Part shown: positions 1 through 9,453 of the stretch, piece after piece
How positions within the stretch are numbered: the stretch's first letter is position 1
Layout: the number at the start of each line of letters is the position of its first letter
NCBI GenBank assembly: GCA_037013495.1
Contig: CM072810.1
Location: 84,118,449-84,182,448 of the forward strand
Origin: Hippophae tibetana
Lineage: Eukaryota; Streptophyta; Magnoliopsida; Rosales; Elaeagnaceae
Direction: 5' to 3'
Length of the DNA: 64,000 nt
Program-made: the position numbers and the translations under genes
The notes under the pieces: generated by a model
What the model saw: only the letters and a program-made list of their open reading frames with translations
Database searches by the model: none
Told to the model about the DNA's origin: nothing

Positions 1-759
1 CATATATCTTGAAATTCTTTCTTAATGAGTTTGATTTATGCATGAAAATAATTTTTATATATGATATCTTTATAATTTATACATTTGATTCCTTTCATGA
101 GATCAACATCAAAATAACACTTTGAGCCTTTATTCTTTATACGTATGCTAACATATTAGTTCATTTCTATACATCAACTCTTTCGCATATCAATTAGTAT
201 GAGTGTTTGAACCCATAGGATTCAATGTTTTGAGAGTATTGCCTAGTGAGGAATAGAGTCGATGCGAATTCGGATTCTTGACACTGAAATTGGGTGAAAT
301 TAAATTGATACATTTTTTATATGAAATATGAAAATGATTTTCGACTAATTATTATAATAAATCATGATTGTTTAAAAAGATTAAAATAACTTATGCTTGA
401 GATTTTAATTATGATCTTAAAGGATATTAAAAAGTATGAGGCATTTTTGTGTTATGTTTCATGTTGTTTTATTTTATTTTATTCTTAAAAGTTAATTTTT
501 GATTTTGTTGTAATTTTAGTTTTTAAGTTGTTTTTTTATTTCTTTTAATTTTTACATTTAGTTCAATGTTTGTGGGTATCATTACTGAAAACCCTCATGA
601 GATTCAAACTCGTCCACTAGGGCAACCTAGGGGTTTAAAGGCTTGTTGCATAGGCTAAATGCAACTGTGTCAATGCACGGAAGTGATTTAGGATAATTTA
701 ATTTTTAGTTTTTATCACTTCTCTTGCTAAGGGACTAGCAAGAAGCTGGTCAGGGGTTG
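1..759 (+). mobile_element. Ty3/gypsy-type element, non-coding 3' internal tail (partial)
   Basis: AT-rich sequence with no long reading frame, running directly into a polypurine-like tract and an LTR. It is therefore read as the region between the end of pol and the 3' LTR of a gypsy element whose body lies left of the window. The stretch around 600-665, with a phrase like GGGCAACCTAGGGGTTTAAA, and the final GGGACTAGCAAGAAG resemble the 3' untranslated part of Athila/Tat-group elements as I remember them. No integrase or other coding domain is visible, so the lineage is inferred. Confidence 0.55.
741..759 (+). other. polypurine tract region of gypsy element
   Basis: A purine-biased stretch (CAAGAAGCTGG, then AGGGGTTG) abuts the LTR start. 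Plus-strand priming of LTR retrotransposons uses a purine run in exactly this position. It is imperfect because pyrimidines interrupt it, which fits an old copy. Its presence marks LTR copy 1 as a 3' LTR and not a solo LTR. Confidence 0.5.
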
Positions 760-1062
760 TAATGAGTGCTCAAAAAGCACTAAAATTACTATGATTTTAT
801 GCACATTAATTGATTAAAAATATATATATATTTATATGATTTTATCATATATTTATATAAATCTATCTTTTCGGAATCACGGGTATTTTATTATTTTTCA
901 GGTATTTTTACTTAAAAACATAACTTAAAGACTCAAAGATGAATACTGGAGGCAATACATCACAAATATATTCATAAAATAAATGAGGAAAAGTCAACAA
1001 ATATGGAAATATTGGACAAAATGGGTCAAAAAGGTCAAAAATGTCAAAAAGAAGGAAATTGT

Positions 1063-1265
1063 GCACGCAGCCTCCCATCCGCGCCGGCCAACGCCTAGCC
1101 GCACGCCACATTTCCCTGTCCGTGCGCACCTGCTCTCCATTCCGCGCGCGTCCTTGCTCCTTTCCGCGCACACCCCTGCTCTACTCTACGTGTGCCTCTC
1201 CCCATCTGCGCCCAGTCCGCGCGCGCCGCTGCGCTCATCTTCCCATCCGTGTGTGCCAACTCACC
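1063..1265 (+). other. CpG-rich U3 island of LTR copy 1
   Basis: A GC-rich block with CGCGCG runs sits inside otherwise AT-rich DNA, at the same place as in the other LTR copies. Open frames on both strands here (for example 983-1279 and 908-1171) arise because GC-rich DNA has few stops. Their peptides are Arg/Ala/Pro-rich and not conserved between copies, so I do not call genes. Confidence 0.7.
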
Positions 1266-1276
1266 CCACATCACCA

Positions 1277-1298
1277 TGACATCATCAGTATGATGTCA
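1277..1298 (+). promoter_or_regulatory. decayed paired TGACGTCA (bZIP-type) boxes, LTR copy 1
   Basis: TGACATCA (1277-1284) and TGATGTCA (1291-1298) each differ from TGACGTCA by one transition at the central CpG. Younger LTR copies keep the intact palindrome. TGACG motifs are bound by plant TGA/bZIP factors; function here is inferred. Confidence 0.5.
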
Positions 1299-1366
1299 TC
1301 ATTCACTAGTCCACATTTTCTCCATTTTTAATCATATTTTCACCCATTTTCCTTCCTCTCCTCACC

Positions 1367-1374
1367 CATAAATA
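1367..1374 (+). promoter_or_regulatory. decayed TATA box of LTR copy 1
   Basis: CATAAATA followed by CCCCC occupies the position of TATAAATA in the other three copies, just upstream of a CT-rich leader. The first base is changed, so this promoter is probably weakened. Confidence 0.55.
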
Positions 1375-1470
1375 CCCCCATTCTCTTCACTTCAAATCAC
1401 ACCTCAAAACACATCTTCTTTCTCTTTCTTTCTCTCCATTTCTTAGTTTTTAGTTTTTCTTAGATTTAGA

Positions 1471-1493
1471 ATTCTTCTCTTTTTGAGAAGAAT
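1471..1493 (+). other. stem-loop upstream of poly(A) signal, LTR copy 1
   Basis: ATTCTTCTC, a TTTTT loop, then GAGAAGAAT: a perfect 9-bp stem, extendable by one A-T pair outside. Copies 2 and 4 have G-C pairs where this copy has A-T pairs, so pairing is kept by paired changes. It lies 37 bases before AATAAA. Confidence 0.6.
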
Positions 1494-1529
1494 TAATTAT
1501 GTTTTTGTAATTTATTTGCTTTTTGATTC

Positions 1530-1535
1530 AATAAA
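1530..1535 (+). terminator. AATAAA poly(A) signal, LTR copy 1
   Basis: AATAAA in the context TTGATTCAATAAATGAGAG, conserved in copies 2 and 4. It probably marks the end of R. Confidence 0.55.
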
Positions 1536-2581
1536 TGAGAGTGCAAATTCTGTTTGGAGGTTTTCCAGCAAGAGGAATAAAATCAAAGTACTATAAGGAT
1601 TTTATTTTCTTTACAATTATTCTTTTATGCTTTATTCTTACATGTTATATTTAATTTGTCTGTGATTAAATTTAACTTTGCTGGCTATTTGTAATCATGA
1701 TATAATAATAACGTTGTAATATTTGTGAAATATTAAATAGGTAAAAATCTCTAAAATGAATTGATTTTATTTTTATTGAAGATTTTATATTAAGAATGTT
1801 AGAGAGAAATATATTATTTTTCATTACAAACTTAAATCTGAAAATTAGATTTTAAGGTTTAGTTATCCGTTCTGATTTAGAGTTGTGTATTTTTATTTGT
1901 TGGTACAATTGCTCGGTAGTTAGAGTGAAGCTCTATTTCAAAAGTTATAAGAATTATTATCTAAAAATGTATTGACAACATGTTTTCAGTAGTAGTTTTA
2001 AAACTTAAAAGTTAGTATTCAGATAACTAAATTCTTAGATTTAATTTGGACACCTTGAATAAAGTTGTCTAACCCCACCAAAGGTGACATTTAAATGATT
2101 CATTTTCAATCTCTTAGAAACAAAGAATTAATTTAATTAACCAAATTAGTTATCAACTCCACCCATAAGTGTTAATTGATTTGTTTAGTTAAAAAAAGAG
2201 AGAATCAATAAATATCAATTTATATCTTTAATAACCTAAATAATATGAGTAAGCATAATTACTTAGTTATTATATCCATAAATACTCCACTATTATAAAA
2301 GATAAAATTTGCATCAATATTTATTGAATCTTTATCTATGTTTATTTTTATGTTATTAGATTAGAAACAACAAAAACCCAAATATTGTGACAGGATGTTT
2401 AGGATTTAATTTTGTTTTTTTAAATTTGAATAATAAATTAAAAATCACATATATTCCTTCCTTAGATTGACCTTGGGAGTATACTTATCATTTTCTATGA
2501 AATGATTCATGCACTTGCGAGAGTTTTATAAATATAAAACCAAAGTATTGGCATGATCGATGGTGCTGGTTTTGCTCATCA

Positions 2582-3056
2582 TGCAACAACACATTTAAAA
2601 TTACAAAAATAAAACCAATATTTGATGATAATGCATTACCCATTCCCAACCTAAGTAGCTAATGTTTGCATTACAATTAAATGGCACACAAAATAAAAAA
2701 AATAAAAAAAATAGTATATATTATGCAAAATAAAAAATTAAAGTTCAACTGAAAATAAAATGAAAGAAATCAATGGATTACCTCCCATGTAGCACTTGGT
2801 TTAATGTCATTTGTCTGGCGAATGTAACTTCTATGAGGGAAGCTTTCCAGATACTTGTCCTTTAATCTTTCCCACAGTTGTGGCTAATTGGCTCATTTGT
2901 GTCTCTAGGTTATGAATTGAAGCGTTGGTATCCTGCTAAAATATAGCATTATGATTAGTTAAAGCAAAAACCATATCCTTTAGAGACTTACCTTGAGGTT
3001 GTTACAGAGTTGGCTGCCATAGTTGCAATTAAATTTCTTGCTTCATGTGAAGTTTT
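2582..3056 (-). mobile_element. gypsy (Athila/Tat-like) fragment: gag scrap joined to post-integrase sequence
   Basis: On the minus strand, 2934 down to 2831 reads through a peptide containing ASIHNLETQMSQLA, then KLPS and a stop. This resembles the Gag segment (NASI..LE.Q..QLA...LPS) of Athila/Tat-type plant gypsy elements. Just beyond it, 2815-2770 (minus) reads like GACATTAAACCAAGTGCTAC then GGGAGG, a phrase that normally lies just after the integrase ORF in that group. Gag therefore appears joined to the 3' untranslated region with all of pol missing. Both assignments are from memory. The stretch 2582-2770 is A-rich and shows nothing else. Confidence 0.55.
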
Positions 3057-3500
3057 CACTACTACAAAATTGATAAATGGCCTTGGTTTTTAACCGTGAT
3101 CATAGGCTTATAACCACGATTATAAAAACCGAGGCCTAAGTGAGAGAGACCATAGATTGTTACATATGGTCTTGGGTTATAACTGAGGTCATAGACATAC
3201 CATTTGATCACGGTCTTATAAAATACCGATGCTATAGACATACCATTTGGTTATAGTTTTATAAAAGACCGAGCCATAAGCATTCTATTTGGTCACGCTC
3301 ATATAAAAGATCGAGACTAATAAAATTCCGAGACCATAGACGTACAATTCGGTCTCGATCTTTTATAAGACCGTGACCATAGACATATCATTTGGTCATG
3401 GTCTTATAAAAGATTGAGACTTTAGACACCCATTTGATCTTAGTCTTTTATAAGACCGAAACCAAATGATATTTCTATTGTCTCGGTTGCACTTATAGTG
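3057..3500 (+). mobile_element. CACTA (En/Spm) transposon terminus with subterminal repeats
   Basis: Begins with CACTACTACAAAAT, matching the CACTA-superfamily terminal inverted repeat pattern, preceded by TTT as a possible 3-bp target duplication. It is followed by about seven degenerate copies of a 43-44 bp unit (about 3148-3470) of the form gtcatagacataccatttgg plus tcacggtcttataaaagaccgag. Subterminal arrays of this kind are transposase-binding regions in CACTA elements. A TAGTG at 3496-3500 could be the other end of a very short derivative, but its match to the inverted terminus is weak. No transposase domain is visible. Confidence 0.65.
3148..3470 (+). repeat. about 43-bp subterminal tandem repeats of the CACTA end
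   Basis: Repeated phrases are 'catagacatac', 'atttggtca' and 'ggtcttataaaagaccgag', arrayed head to tail with many substitutions and one longer unit near 3290-3330. Internal GGTCTTATAA / TTATAAGACC pairs make single units partly palindromic. Confidence 0.65.
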
Positions 3501-3763
3501 TGACCTTATACATCTCAATTAACCTTACTTTTTAATATAAATTACAATAAATTTATGAATTAAGAATATTAAAAGTCTTTTTATTAAACTTAAGAGTACA
3601 ATTACATTAGAGTTTATGTATTAAAACATAATAAAGTCTTATTAGCTAGTTAATTAAAATGTTCTAAAATATAAAATACATGTAAAATTTTTACCAATAA
3701 TAATACTAATCAAATTGTTCATAATCTAAATCAATATGAAAGATATTTTACATGACACATTGT
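3501..3763. other. AT-rich sequence, nothing recognised
   Basis: Low-complexity AT-rich DNA between the CACTA end and the EGY2 fragment. It could be transposon interior or former gene flank. The stop of the EGY2-frame reading lies here at 3731. Confidence 0.4.
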
Positions 3764-4965
3764 AATGCCTTTCTTCTCAACAGTAAGTGGTAGAACAAAT
3801 CCCAACAACAAAAGAATAAGAACGAAGGAAAATCCAACCAAGGGTCCACCTACTGCAACTTTTAGAAGAACTTCTCGCTTGCCTGCAATATTTAGAATCC
3901 TTGTCAAAATTTGACCTGCAACCATAATAATAGTATATGACCACACCACAGCTAAATAAACATATATATGTTCATTAGGAATGTTCTATAATCCAATGAC
4001 ATATAATAGCCACTAGAAACCACAATTTACATTCTGATATGGAAAGAGAGAATTTTTTGGGTCGAAATGGAAAGAAAAACACTTGCACAGAAACAATATT
4101 CACAGAGCATTGACATTTTTTTCTGGTACAAGTTATAAGAAAGATGTTGCATATAGTAAGTTTAATTGAAATTCAAGAACATTGTGGACAAGTAATGTAA
4201 ACATTGTAACGAATCCGAAAGACCCAGCTACTAACCACTCAGGGATCGCGGCAAAGATTTAAGAGATTTATCATGGCACAAAATCATAAGTCTCATTATG
4301 ATGCATATTTGTAAGAAACATTCTGATTTCCTATCTACAAATGGGACAAAATATAATGGAGGTAAACAATAACCTGTGGTCTCTGGCTACAAGGTCTTCT
4401 TTGGAACTACAACTGCTACAGGTCGATCATCCTCTGGATCGATTAAAAGAAAAAAAACTTATATTCATCCCCAAATTATCCCACCTATAAATTTGCAAAA
4501 GTTGACATAAAAAAGATTCAGTCATGAATTGTTTTTGATAGCAAAAAATTACGCAACAAAAACATAATACCTGTATCCCCTTTGTTATCTCCATAGGATC
4601 CCCAACCTAAAAAGAAACAAGTAATTATGGCTAGATTAAGTAGAAAACAATCCCAACCTTTTATTTTCTTCCTTTCGTTTGCTTTTAAATGAGATATTAC
4701 AACTTAAAATTTTTTCTACAAAATGAATGAAAACTTCTTTGGACATCCAGGTTATCTCCATATTTCATTTCACTTTTCTTTGTTCCATTCTAGTGATTTC
4801 TTACAGTTCCAAAAGCTAGAGAAAAATGTAAAATAACCATTTCACCTCATAAGGATTATGGCTTGTCACGAAGAAAGTATCAAAGCCCAATATTTGGTTC
4901 TTAAGTATTTCAATTGTTTCCTTCAATACCCTGATTGTCTCATCGAACTGTTGTGGCTGTTCAGG
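3764..4965 (-). pseudogene. EGY2: EGY2-like site-2 protease pseudogene fragment
   Basis: Three separated minus-strand blocks read as consecutive exons of EGY2, a plastid membrane metalloprotease of the S2P family (recognised from memory). Block 1 (4965-4846) encodes ETIEILKNQILGFDTFFVT and then SHNPYE, ending at a GT-type donor. Block 2 (about 4484-4374) encodes FGDEYKF and later IDPEDDRPVAVVVPKKT, preceded by an AG acceptor. Block 3 (3915-3764) encodes NIAGKREVLLKVAVGGPLVG and the following membrane segment. The copy is dead: block 2 has an in-frame TAG (4389-4387) before PETT, the exon carrying the HExxH zinc site between blocks 2 and 3 is missing, and neither the N-terminal transit region nor the C-terminal NPxxxxDG-type segment is visible. 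The neighbouring CACTA end raises the possibility of transposon capture. Confidence 0.8.
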
Positions 4966-6272
4966 ATATTATTAAGAAAAAGGAAGTATGAGAAGGCATG
5001 TGGAATGTTGCTGTCATTTAGGGAAGAAAAAATTACAGAACACTCTGTTATTACCTTCACTCTTGGCAGAGGTGATCCACTGGAAAGTTCTAAATTACTA
5101 GTACCCTACTTCAAGAAAATCTGTATTAGAGCTCAGGGACAAAATTCTGCGATAGCATCCTCATTATGTGTATACTGATAGATACCATGAAAGTAAGAAA
5201 ATTTTATAATTGAAGATAAAACTGATTGGCTTTTCTTCTTGAATAATGACAATCATTCGCACAAATATGAAAGTCATGGAAGTTACAAGCAGGACCATCT
5301 CAACTTGAAGGCTCAATATGAATCTTAAATCACTTAACTTAAACAAGCATCGATTTTCCATAATATTTGAAGGTACTAAAAACATGCTTACTATTCAACA
5401 TGAGTTGTACGATCTTCTAAGATTTTGTAAGCTTGTAGTTCATTTGCTACATCAGTTACTATCAAGATTAGGTTAATTTTTAATTTGACTAGATTAAATA
5501 CACATTATTGAACATATGCTGTTTTCTTCGGACATTATGTTCTTCCAATTTATAGACAAAACAAAACAGAAAGGCTTTGTATGAGAATATTTATGCATCT
5601 ACTAGAATTGAGATTCAATGTATGATGACAAGGGTCAGTACTCAGTGTACTGTTAAGATTCAAGTCTTACCTTTACATCTGAACATGCAGGAGCAGGTCT
5701 CGTTAGAGGTGTATATCTTCAGAATGTTTACACAATCAATATTTGTAAAATATGGCAGGAAGGACAAAATCTGTATAGCACCGCCATGATCACAATAAGA
5801 AACATGAGACTATAAATGTAAAGAATCTTCTGTTAGTGGTTATAAGGACTATGAGTGTTGACTACTTTCGTGAACAAAATATTTACTTGTAAATTTTTTT
5901 AGGCCTTCTATCGAAAAACCAAATAAATGATCGAGTTTCAGATAATTATACTTCAGGTATCTTCTTGATAACTACGACACATATGATTGTATTTATGCAT
6001 TTAATAGCACATGTTCATAAATCTAATATTAGTTTTGGTGCTTAGATATTTGTTTTATATATCTTAATATTTTTAAGATGTGATTTAAAAATATATATAT
6101 TTTTAATTAAATATTTAAATGGACTTTGAATAATGAAGCCTAAAATATTTTAACCATAATACTAGTAGGTTATCATTATCTATATATATATACATATAGG
6201 GTTAGGGTTAGTGGATGTGGTGTGTTTTGAAAAAGAAAGAAAAAACTTACGATCGAACAACAAAGCAGACAA
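4966..6272. other. anonymous AT-rich region
   Basis: No confident gene. Short frames on either strand (for example 5577-5789 plus, 5385-5164 minus) have no recognisable domain. The plus frame at 4858-5178 is partly the antisense of EGY2 block 1. A minus-strand stretch about 5475-5396 reads ELQAYKILEDRTTHVE and could be another decayed exon, but I cannot assign it. A short AGGGTTAGGGTTAG lies at 6198-6211. Confidence 0.35.
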
Positions 6273-6510
6273 GATTTTAAAGAAAATATATATCATTGCT
6301 TCTCTGCATTATTAGTACTTCAAAGGGTATTGGTGTAGCACCTGGATTCAAAAAAAGGATTGCAGTAAGTAATCAATATATATTTCAGCAAAGTAAAAAA
6401 GATTTTAAAGAAAATATATATCATTGCTTCTCTACATTATTAGTACTACAAAAGGTATTGGCGTGGCACCTGGATTCAAAAAAAGGATTGCAGTAAGTAA
6501 TCAATATATA
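6273..6510 (+). repeat. 128-bp tandem duplication
   Basis: GATTTTAAAGAAAATATATA starts at 6273 and again at 6401. The two copies then agree with only a few substitutions through CACCTGGATTC and GGATTGCAGTAAGTAATC. Each copy ends with GCA then GTAAGT, which looks like a 5' splice site, so a duplicated exon edge is possible. The encoded phrase VAPGFKKRIA is not one I recognise. Confidence 0.8.
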
Positions 6511-6529
6511 TATATATATATATATATAT
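6504..6529. repeat. (AT)n microsatellite
   Basis: Uninterrupted alternating AT/TA run of about 26 bases at the right end of the second copy of the 128-bp duplication. Confidence 0.9.
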
Positions 6530-6530
6530 C

Positions 6531-7129
6531 CAAAAGGTAGTTAATATATATATATTGATTTGATAATTATATGTTTTAGTAGCAAATTTATATTGATTTG
6601 ATAATTATAATAGATTTTTTTATTAATAAAATATAAAGAATTAAATAACTTGATTAATATCAAATTGATATCATATTAGAGGTATTTATTAATAAATTTA
6701 TTTGATATGTTTTATCTTTCTATAGCTTCTTCTTAATTAGATTTTTACATGTTTAAATTAAATAATTTTATGTGTGATCATAATTATTTGATTTGATGAT
6801 TAAATTTCAAAGAAGCTATTTTTTATTAAATTTATGCTTAATCTTTTTGATCTAGAATTTGCTAGTTGATTTAATTTAAGTGACATATGTTTTGAATCAT
6901 CTAGTTAGGATTATTCATTATTAAATCTATTCTAGAACACACACGGGCACTTGTCTTTTTTTGTGCTAACCCATGTTGCAGTTGATTTGTGAACAATCTG
7001 ATTAGCGAGGAGCTTATTGGAACGTTGGTCTGGAAACCGCTCACGCTAACATTGGAAACTATGAAAACAGAGCATGGGCTCATAAGTAAAGTATATTGGG
7101 GCAGTATCCTAGGAAGGGTAGCACAAGAC
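6531..7129. other. AT-rich sequence, nothing recognised
   Basis: Contains a small direct repeat, TATTGATTTGATAATTATA (about 6553 and 6591), and otherwise anonymous DNA. From about 6940 the composition becomes more balanced and may already belong to the Copia LTR that follows. The minus-strand frame at 7083-6901 has no recognisable domain. Confidence 0.35.
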
Positions 7130-7391
7130 CGAGTTTGTATATGAACATTTGATTTTCATAGTGGAAAGTTAGGTGGTCCGGTGGATGGTGGTTTTCCTCT
7201 TAGGTCATGGTTGTGGCCTAGGTTGTTTCCACCTAAAAATATCGTGTGTTATTATTTCCGCACTTTACTCTTACACACAATTGCATGTCTGGCTGCTTTG
7301 TTTAGGTTATTAAATTATAAATTGATAAAAATTAAAAATAACCTATTCATCTCCCTTTAGGTTAATCAGGTCCATATTTTATAAACTTTCA
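7130..7391 (+). mobile_element. Copia (Tork-like) LTR, 3' portion
   Basis: The segment including TTTCCACCTAAAAATATCGT and GTGTTATTATTTCCGCACTT is typical of the R/U5 part of Tork-group Copia LTRs. It ends in TTTCA at 7391, two bases before a primer-binding site, the normal spacing for a 5' LTR. I cannot place the LTR's 5' end, so the left boundary is approximate. Confidence 0.6.
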
Positions 7392-7393
7392 AT

Positions 7394-7405
7394 TGGTATT
7401 AGAGC
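7394..7405 (+). other. tRNA-Met primer-binding site of Copia element
   Basis: TGGTATTAGAGC, one base from the canonical TGGTATCAGAGC complementary to the 3' end of initiator tRNA-Met used by most plant Copia elements. It lies between the LTR end and gag. Confidence 0.85.
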
Positions 7406-7458
7406 AGACACTAGACACACTTGTTGAGATTGATCCTTAGGGACACACACACTTACTT

Positions 7459-8705
7459 ATGGACCAAATGAACGAAGGTAGGTCATCTGTTAGACCACCA
7501 CTCTTTGATGGGTTTAATTACCCTTACTGGAAGGGATGCTATTCTTGATGGTTGGGAACCACCTTCGGTAACAAAAGATGGTGTAACAATCATAAAGACA
7601 AGAAGAGACTAGACCACTGAAGAATGCACCCTTAGTAGGGCAAACCAAAAAGGTCTAAGCTCAATATTTGTTGCAATGTCAATGGATGAGTTCCGTCGCA
7701 TCTCCGACTATGAGACTGCTAAAGATGCATGGAATGCACTTGCTCTTGCTCATGAAGGAACTTCCCGTGTAAAACAAATAAAATTGAGATTTATAACATC
7801 TGAGTTTGATTCTATTAAAATGAGTAACAACGAAACTTTTGGTCAATTCTATACTCGTTTCTGTGATATCACTAATTCTTGTTCTAACCTTGGTGAGAAA
7901 ATTCCACAACCTATACAAATGCGCAAAATCTTAAACTCTTTAACAACTGACTATTAAGATGAAAGTTACAGCGATAGAGGAAAGCAAGAATGTAGACACA
8001 CTAAAAATTGATGAAATTGTCGGGTCAATCCAAACCTATGAGCTTTCTCTTGATCCACCCAAGAAAAATAAGGATATGGCATTCAAAAGCTCCAAAAAGG
8101 ACATCTCTGATAGTGATGATGATATGAATGATGAGTTACTAGTCTTGTTAGCACGAAAATTTAAGAACATGAAGAAGAAGGGTCAACAGAATAATCATTC
8201 CAACAAGGGAAAATCTAGTGGTTCGAATGACCGAAAGTCAAGGGAAATCAAGTCTCCTAGCCTTGATGGTAAGAAAAGTAAGCCCACTAGTCCTCAATGC
8301 TTTACTTATGGGAGATTTGGTCATATTTCTACAGATTGTACTAACAATAAAAAGAAATTTGGAAAAGACTTTAATGCTACACTCAGTGCCACAAAAAGTG
8401 AGTAGGGCAATGCTAGTAACTCAGAGGATGATGACACTAATTATTGTGCCTTCACCACAATTTCCAATGCACATCACAATGACTCCAACCTTAGCTCGGA
8501 TGAAGAAAATGAGGAAGTAAACTCTTCTCTCTTACTATCTAAGTTTAATGTATCGAATTATGAGGAACTATTCATGGATTGTCTAGGTGTTAAGGAGGAG
8601 AGAGATAAATTGCTTGTGGATGTAAATAAACTTAATGATATCATCAATGCTCACAAAACAAATTCCTCTAACCTAGAGAAAAACAAAAAGGAATTGTGTG
8701 ATCAT
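7459..8705 (+). pseudogene. Copia gag, decayed and truncated
   Basis: The reading starts at ATG 7459 with RPPLFDGFNYPYWKG, the hallmark start of plant Copia Gag, and stops at 7548. It resumes about 7676-7957 with DAWNALALAHEGTSRVK (UBN2/gag_2 domain), shifts frame at 7957-7959, and continues with MKVTAIEE and IDEIVGSIQTYELSL (7959-8405). A CCHC zinc knuckle near 8300-8341 reads CFTYGRFGHISTDC, so its second Cys is Tyr. A TAG at 8403 interrupts, but the same frame stays open to the junction with LTR copy 2. Stops, a frameshift and a lost zinc ligand make it non-functional. No protease, integrase or reverse transcriptase remains. Confidence 0.85.
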
Positions 8706-8967
8706 ATTATGCACATTAATTGATTAAAAATATATATATTTATATGTTTTATCATATATTTATATAAATTTGTCTTTTTCGGAATCACGGTTATTTTTAT
8801 TGTTTTTCAGGTATTTTGGCTTAAAAACGTAACTTAAAGACTCAAAGAGGAATACTTGAAGCAATATATTACAAATATATTAATAAATAAATGGGGAAAG
8901 GTCAAAAAACATGGAAAAATTGGACAAAATGGGTCAAAAAGGTCAAAAATGTCAAAAAGGAGAAAAT

Positions 8968-9165
8968 CGTGCCCAGTTGCCCAGCCGCATGCCCCAACGC
9001 CCACACCCGCGCGTGCCAGCCTTCCAATCCGCGCGCGCCCCAGCACGCGGCTACTATTAACGCGCGCGCTGCTGCGCGCAGCGACAACCTCCCGCGCGCA
9101 CCCAGCAGCCCTTCCGCGCGCGCCGACACCTTTTCGCCCCATTTTTCACGTGCAGACGCCCCCAT
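8968..9165 (+). other. CpG-rich U3 island of LTR copy 2
   Basis: GC-rich block with several CGCGCG runs. Its content is largely unalignable by eye with the islands in copies 1, 3 and 4, although the flanks align closely. Confidence 0.7.
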
Positions 9166-9172
9166 GACGTCA
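9147..9172 (+). promoter_or_regulatory. G-box and TGACGTCA box, LTR copy 2
   Basis: CACGTG at 9147-9152 and TGACGTCA at 9165-9172, about 70-95 bases upstream of the TATA box. Both are core sites for plant bZIP (and bHLH for the G-box) factors. A second box is degenerate (TGACCTCA). Confidence 0.55.
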
Positions 9173-9241
9173 TCAATGACCTCAGCATTTCCATTACGTG
9201 TTTTTACATTTTTTTACTCATTTTTTCTTTCCATCCTCACC

Positions 9242-9249
9242 TATAAATA
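9242..9249 (+). promoter_or_regulatory. TATA box of LTR copy 2
   Basis: TATAAATA followed by CCCCC and a CT-rich leader. The same arrangement occurs in copies 3 and 4. Confidence 0.7.
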
Positions 9250-9388
9250 CCCCCTTCCCTTCACTTCAAAACACAGCTTCAACACCTTCAAAACACACTT
9301 CTCTCTTCTTCTTTTTTCTCTCTTTTTAGATTTTTTTAGTTTTTTTTTAGTTTTTCTTAGTTTTTAGTTAATTTCTCTTAGTTTTAGA

Positions 9389-9411
9389 GTTCTTCCCTTT
9401 TTGGGAAGAAC
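9389..9411 (+). other. stem-loop upstream of poly(A) signal, LTR copy 2
   Basis: GTTCTTCCC, a TTTTT loop, then GGGAAGAAC: a perfect 9-bp stem identical to that in copy 4. Confidence 0.65.
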
Positions 9412-9447
9412 TAGTTATGTTTATGTAATTTTTTAGCTTTTTGATTC

Positions 9448-9453
9448 AATAAA
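9448..9453 (+). terminator. AATAAA poly(A) signal, LTR copy 2
   Basis: AATAAA in the conserved context TTGATTCAATAAATGGGAG. Confidence 0.6.

Larger units (their letters stand above)
760..2581 (+). mobile_element. LTR copy 1 (3' LTR, about 1.82 kb)
   Basis: Aligns by eye along its whole length with the LTRs starting near 8706, 16454 and 57530. It begins TAATGAGTGCTC, where the other copies have TGATGAGTGCTC, and ends GCTCATCA. Visible parts in order: a small hairpin (765-781), a CpG-rich island (about 1063-1265), degenerate TGACGTCA boxes, a decayed TATA box, CT-rich leader, stem-loop, AATAAA, and a conserved 3' end. It looks like the oldest of the four: the first dinucleotide is mutated, the TATA box reads CATAAATA, and the CpG boxes have decayed. 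The left target duplication lies outside the window, so insertion ends cannot be checked. Confidence 0.85.

Noticed and set aside
908-1331. Overlapping open frames on both strands in the GC-rich part of LTR copy 1 (also in copies 2-4)
   Set aside because: They coincide with the CpG islands, have Arg/Ala/Pro-rich translations, and are not conserved between LTR copies whose flanks align well.
4858-5178. 106-codon plus-strand frame
   Set aside because: Its left part is the antisense of an EGY2 exon read clearly on the minus strand; no domain is recognisable.
6198-6211. Telomere-like AGGGTTAGGGTTAG
   Set aside because: Only two units, of 6-bp type and not the usual plant TTTAGGG; too short to mean an interstitial telomere.
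8701-8710. Target-site duplication for LTR copy 2
   Set aside because: The LTR's first 45 or so bases are missing, so no duplication can be defined.
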